Assembly (NCBI GenBank): GCA_015680685.1 | Contig: MNCI01023729.1 | Coordinates: 3,517 to 26,728, forward strand | Reading direction: 5' to 3' | DNA length: 23,212 nucleotides | Origin: Gnetum montanum | Lineage: Eukaryota; Streptophyta; Gnetopsida; Gnetales; Gnetaceae | Shown here: positions 19,052 through 23,212 of the stretch, in pieces | Layout: each line of letters starts with the position of its first letter | Numbering within the stretch: position 1 is the stretch's first letter | Notes under the pieces: generated by a model | What the model was told of the DNA's origin: nothing | Databases searched by the model: none | What the model saw: only the letters and a program-made list of their open reading frames with translations | Position numbers and translations under genes: made by a program

Positions 19052-19758
19052 AGAGGCAAATTTCCTTATTCTAGGAAGTTAGACTTAGACCCTTAGCTAA
19101 ACTCTTGCAGCTTTACCATTCCAAAGTTAGAATAATTTCCATGTGCCTGCAGTAGGAGTCTTAAAGTGAACAAATCTTTATTCGAGAAAATTGTACCTGA
19201 GCACACATTTGTGTATGACAATGAAGACGAACTTTATGATAAACTTTAAGCTAAATAGTAATTAATTATTATTGAATGTTTAAATGCTTTTCTAGTTAAT
19301 TAATCTCTCTCAACCCTTGAATCTCATAGTTAAGTACACTCAGTATGACCACTTCGAGCATGTGTGTAGTGCTTGGTAACCCAGTAACAAGTAGCGTTTG
19401 GTAATCCTAGTAGCATTGCACTGGTTCAAAATGTGTGCGGCAAGTGGGAACAGATACTGGTGTTATAACAATTAGAGCTTAGTTAGTGAATAGTTAATGA
19501 AAGTTAGTCACTTAGTTCTCCTTACCTTCCCCTATTAGCATAATACATCAAAAAGATAAAAGTTATAAAAGTCATGTACCTCAAGCTTACTTAACCATAC
19601 AACCGTGACAATACAAGTAAGTTTGGGAAGACAATAATTAATTAACTTTGAGTGTTCCATTAAGGCGCGTAAGCACCTAGTCGTTGGAGTTTGACCGGAT
19701 CGTGCATGAGATGCTCGTATTCATATGGTTGAGTGTAGGGGTACCTTGCCACTCATCA

Positions 19759-20640
19759 CTATGTTTTTCATCGTGTTCTCAATTTTCTATTTTCTAGAAG
19801 TTGAGGAATACTTTATAAAAGTTTCTTAATTTTGTTCTATGTTAGCTCATTAGATTAGCATGCATTGTGACATTTGTCACAATCTCATATTGGCATCATG
19901 ATAGACTAGGATGAGTACCTCAAGGTACTTGTTGAGGAGTTGAACAACTTTACCTTCTAGGCCATTACCATACAACATTGTTTTGTGGGTAAAAATATAG
20001 ATTATAATTTAAAGTGTAGTTCTATGATTGAAAAATTTAGCAAAATAGAAAAAATATAGATTATAATTTAAAGCGTAGTTCTAATGTTACATGCATGAAA
20101 ATAGATCTTAGAAAGACATAGATTTTAGGAAATATGAATAAAGTAATCAATTTTAAACATTAGACATTCAATCAAATAGTTTTGCAAAAAATAGAGATAA
20201 GTGAAAAAAAATTTAGATGAAATAAAAATATAAAAAATCTACAATTAAAGTAATGTATCAAGTTTATCCACCTAAAATAATAATACTACATTAAGAAATT
20301 TTCAGATGGGTATGATCTTTCAAATAGGATTCAAATTTAGATTTGGCTATCTTCAAATGTGGCAAGATCTCCCCTTTTAGTTCTATCTCAACAAATTAAT
20401 CAGATGATCTTTTATTGATTGATTTGCAAGCATACATGCTTATAAGAGTATAACATGGTTAGGGAAAAAGACCTATCTATTAGAATACCAAAAAATAAAA
20501 GGAAAAAAATTTACAATTAAATAAAAATAATATATTGACATGGGCTTATACCTAACATTGGCCTTATTAGTACCTCGCCTATGGATAATCTAAGAGTGAT
20601 GTCTAAGCTAAACTAATAATAAAGTCAAAGGTCAAAACAT
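19759..20640. other. Unassigned A+T-rich sequence
   Basis: No gene family is recognised on either strand. A short plus-strand frame near 19900-20030 is fairly open but matches nothing I know. It contains a 34-base direct repeat (19991 and 20050). Confidence 0.35.
19991..20083. repeat. 34-base direct repeat, period 59
   Basis: The 34 bases at 19991-20024 recur at 20050-20083 with one difference (GTGTAG versus GCGTAG). Both begin AAAAATATAGATTATAATTT. This looks like a recent local duplication in old sequence. Confidence 0.85.
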
Positions 20641-20689
20641 AATTAACCAAGGTATTAAAATGTGGCTCTCTATAGCATAACCTAAAAAC

Positions 20690-21080
20690 TAATTATAAAG
20701 TAAAGGATAAAAATAAACATTTATTTACAAATAATATGTAAGGTAACCAAATTAAAACATACCACAACAAAGGTAGTACCCATGTGCTAATGAATCATTC
20801 AATATCTCTAATACTTTCTAAGTCAAAAATCCAACAAAAGAGATTAGTGTGGATACGCTAAATTAAAAGTAAAATATTAATAAATACTAAAGATAAAATA
20901 AAATAAAAGGTAAATAAAAATATTAAAAAGATCAAGGTGCAAATCTTAAACAATACAAGCATAAACAACAAAAGAAAAAGATTTAAAAAGCATAAGGCAT
21001 AGGCTTAGTAAACAAGACATTAAGGGTTCAAATCACAAACAACCAAGGGGTAAGGTGGTTTTAAGGTGGCAATCTTAAAT
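20690..21080. repeat. A+T-rich repeat shared with 6690-7115 (copy 2)
   Basis: Same blocks in the same order as copy 1, including CCATGTGCTAATGAA and AAGGGTTCAAATCA. It directly follows, on the minus strand, the C-terminal end of the chromovirus pol at 21085-22190, so it is probably that element's 3' non-coding region or LTR. Confidence 0.55.
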
Positions 21081-21084
21081 ACTT

Positions 21085-22190
21085 CTTTCCTTAATAATTT
21101 TTATTTTTGGATGATCTAAGGATGTGAGTTATATAGATCTTTCTCCAATTTTCATGTTGTTTCTGGAGCTTCATGTCATTTCCATATCATCTTCATCATT
21201 GAAATAACTTTACTTCTCAATCTTCTATCCATATTATTTATAATCATAACTATCCACTCTCCAAAAATGACATCAAGTTTAAGCTGAACATCATACTAAT
21301 CTGTCCTATGACTTAGATCTACAACTTACTTCATCAACATGAAAATATGAAATACATAATGAACCAACAACAACTACTGTAAAAGATCAAGTTGATAAGA
21401 AAATTCTATAGTTTTTCTCAAAATTTAAAATTGACCAATGTAATGAGATGTTAATTTTTCTCTTCTTTCAAATCTCATAATTGCTTTCAAAGCTAAAACT
21501 TTAATAAAAATTTGATAATCAATAATCAAATCCAATGATCATCTCATGTTGGCATACTTCATGTATCTATATTAAGCTACTTATAATCTACATCCAATAG
21601 TTTTAATCATTTTCTAGCCTCTTCAAAGATGTCTATCCTTATCCTCTGTCCATCCTCTATAGAATCCTAGCAAAGTGGTATCAAGAGAGATCTACCATAT
21701 AGTACTTCATAAGATGTTGCTTTTAAATTAGCCTAATAACTATTGTTATAAGAAAACTTTTCCAATAGAAGAACTCTATTTCAACTATCACTATAGGCCT
21801 AAGTACAAGATTAAATCATATTCTTTTTCACTTCCTCTACTTGATCATTATGTAAGGATGATATGTTGAGCTAAGATTTAGTGTAGTACCCAAACTTTTT
21901 TAAAAAGATAATCAAAATTTGGAAGTAAACATAGTATATCAATTTGAAATGATCTTATTTGGAACTCCATGAAATCTAATAACCTTTTCCAAGAATAATT
22001 GAACAATATCTTTTATAGGAACTATCTCTTTCATAGCTAAGAAGTGGAAACATTTGATAAAAATCTCTATGACCACAAGGATAGAATCTTTTTCACTCTT
22101 AATACAAGGTAATCAAGTAATGAAATCTATGTTAATAATTTTTCATGTCCACATTGAAATGTTATGTGGATGAAAAAAATATCTTCATTT
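21085..22190 (-). pseudogene. Chromovirus-type pol remnant: integrase to pol end, copy 2
   Basis: Integrase core start (TWKIINIDFIT, about 22150), DSILVVIEIF (about 22085), the second-Asp region, LGTTLNLSSTYHP (about 21890-21850), KFSYNNSY then YEVLYGRSLLIPLC (about 21760-21660). The C-terminal part has MRFERREKLTSHYI (about 21450), VHYVFHIFML (about 21350), MDRRLRSKVISMMKMIWK (about 21230) and HEAPETT (about 21180-21160). The ending resembles Del/Tekay-type chromoviruses (LRNKxIxLVKVLW..H). Stops and frameshifts are frequent. It overlaps copy 1 (5405-6620) in the core, without the tandem duplication seen there. The upstream end is cut at about 22190 by a plus-strand gag fragment. Confidence 0.8.
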
Positions 22191-22201
22191 TGTTTAAAAA
22201 A

Positions 22202-22686
22202 ATATCTTCTTCTTCTTGTAAGCATGAAGATACTAAACCACTGATTCCACAAGAATGGAAGGTGGTGTACACTTATCCAGATGAGTTTGTGCTGAATTTC
22301 ATCATCATCCTATATCAGGATGAACAGATGTGATGGTGTAATATGAAGGGCATCATCATTTTCCCCCCCTCTAGATCTATGACTAGAATGCTAATAAAAA
22401 TCCTTAAGAAGTTGGGCATAACATATCTTCATGAAGAGTACATTATCAATGAATACAACACTTGGAAATATTGTTCCACTAAAACACAATGTAAGCAAGA
22501 TAAACATTAAGAGAGACTCCATGAGGCCACCAAAGGGAAACATTACACTAATCCCTTGTTCCTACTAGATGAAGATGACAACGAGGATCCTTCCTTGGAA
22601 GGTTCTCAACATAAAGATTCTACACACCCTATTATTGATGGTGAGGGTGTGAACTTGACCTTGCAATCAACTATTCATAAGCCAGG
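22202..22686 (+). pseudogene. gag: gag N-terminal fragment, plus strand, split by an LTR
   Basis: Homologous to the first 160 or so codons of the gags at 704-2650 and 14660-16635, but in plus orientation. The position matching the start Met reads ATA (22202). YTYPDEFVLNFIIILYQDEQ (about 22270-22330) aligns with the EYIPNFTF block, and KGKHYTNPLFLLDEDDNEDP and STIHKPG follow. The same frame runs throughout, with stops at 22331 (TGA) and 22508 (TAA). It is cut at 22687 by the LTR there, and its 5' side joins the chromovirus remnant. Confidence 0.82.
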
Positions 22687-23212
22687 TGATGAGTGTCAAG
22701 GTACCCCTACACTCAACCATACGAATACGAGCGTGCACGCGCAATCCGGTCGAACTCCGCAGACTAAATGCCTTAACACCACAAGAAACAGTTGGGGTTA
22801 ATAGTTCGTTGTCTTCCCAGGCTTGCTTGTAAGTGTCATGTTATATGGTTAAGAAAGTCTGAGGTATGTGATTTTTTTGGTATTTTTTGATTTATCTTCT
22901 ATGCTATCAGGGAAAAGGGTTGAGAAACTAAGCTAACTGTAACTAATGTCCTAAGTCTAAGTTAACTAGCGTCAGCATCCGTTCCCACTTACCGGACACA
23001 CCCTGAACTATGAAACTGTGGCTTACCAAACGCTAATCGTTACTGGGATCACCACACGTAACGCAAGTGCTCGAAGTGGTTGTACAGAGGCACCTATTTA
23101 GCTTAGGTGTGATAAGTAGCCGGTTCCTTAGCTAGCCGTACACACCCGTGGGTGCTCGTAACTAAGTCGTACTTATCACACGTTCTAGCCTAGCAATGAG
23201 CAGCCGATTCCT
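22687..23212 (-). repeat. LTR of a fourth gypsy family copy, runs off the window (LTR C)
   Basis: Starts TGATGAGTGTCAAGGTACCC and matches LTR A (2791-3330) closely and in the same orientation, including the segment duplicated in LTR A (unit at 23111, another starting near 23196). It keeps many CpG sites (for example ACGAGCGTGCACGCGC), so it is probably the youngest copy here. No primer site lies at its left edge, so it is a 3' LTR of an element to the right or a solo LTR. It inserted into the plus-strand gag fragment. Confidence 0.88.

Larger units (their letters stand above)
18962..19758 (+). repeat. 3' LTR of the third gypsy family member
   Basis: A 797-bp LTR in plus orientation, bounded by TGATGAG and CTCATCA. 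It is an inverted relative of the LTRs at 2791-3743 and 16772-17597. It has a palindrome array at its start and a TATA box at 19044. The 3' internal sequence on its left and the lack of a primer site on its right show it is a 3' LTR, not a 5' or solo LTR. Confidence 0.9.

Noticed and set aside
18962-19758. Reading this LTR as the 5' LTR of the element whose gag lies at 22202-22686
   Set aside because: No primer site follows 19758, the sequence before 18962 matches the 3' internal end of the family, and 2.4 kb of unrelated sequence separates it from the gag.
22145-22333. A single small protein starting at 22145 on the plus strand
   Set aside because: Its first part is antisense to the chromovirus integrase remnant; only from about 22202 does it match gag.

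Overview
The window looks like intergenic DNA from a land plant with a large, retrotransposon-filled genome. I find no intact host gene, tRNA, rRNA, CRISPR array or bacterial signal. Almost everything I can recognise is a nested, decayed LTR retrotransposon. The sequence is strongly A+T-rich, and older copies have lost CpG, with many C-to-T and G-to-A differences, as expected of long-methylated plant repeats. I cannot name the species; a gymnosperm or other giant plant genome is only a guess.

Centre. Positions 7650-17597 (minus strand) hold one complete but dead Ty3/gypsy element, bounded by a 5-bp target duplication AAGAT. It reads 5' LTR, tRNA-Asp-type primer site, gag, protease, RT, RNase H, integrase, a non-coding 1.9-kb stretch, and 3' LTR. 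The primer site, the FMDDF active site and the integrase sequence point to the Athila side of the plant non-chromovirus gypsy elements. It landed in, or just beyond, the 3' LTR of an older Ty1/copia element on the plus strand (7128-7649, possibly continuing at 17603).

Left. Positions 704-3743 hold the 5' part of a second member of the same family (LTR, primer site and a gag with nine in-frame stops but no frameshift). It is cut at about 703/704 by other DNA that may be the end of a different LTR element. Positions 3744-7127 are A+T-rich and contain a minus-strand chromovirus integrase remnant with an internal tandem duplication.

Right. Positions 17603-18356 hold unassigned sequence and a LINE tail (minus). 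Positions 18432-19758 are the 3' end and 3' LTR of a third family member in plus orientation. A second chromovirus pol remnant lies at 21085-22190 (minus). A plus-strand gag fragment of the family (22202-22686) is cut by a fourth LTR (22687 to the window end, minus).

The most interesting signal is in the LTRs. The three complete minus-strand LTRs carry a 14-bp-pitch array of GATATC palindromes that ends 19 bp upstream of a TATAAATA box, next to an unusually short U3. The complete plus-strand LTR has a decayed form of the same array. No gene-level novel system was found.
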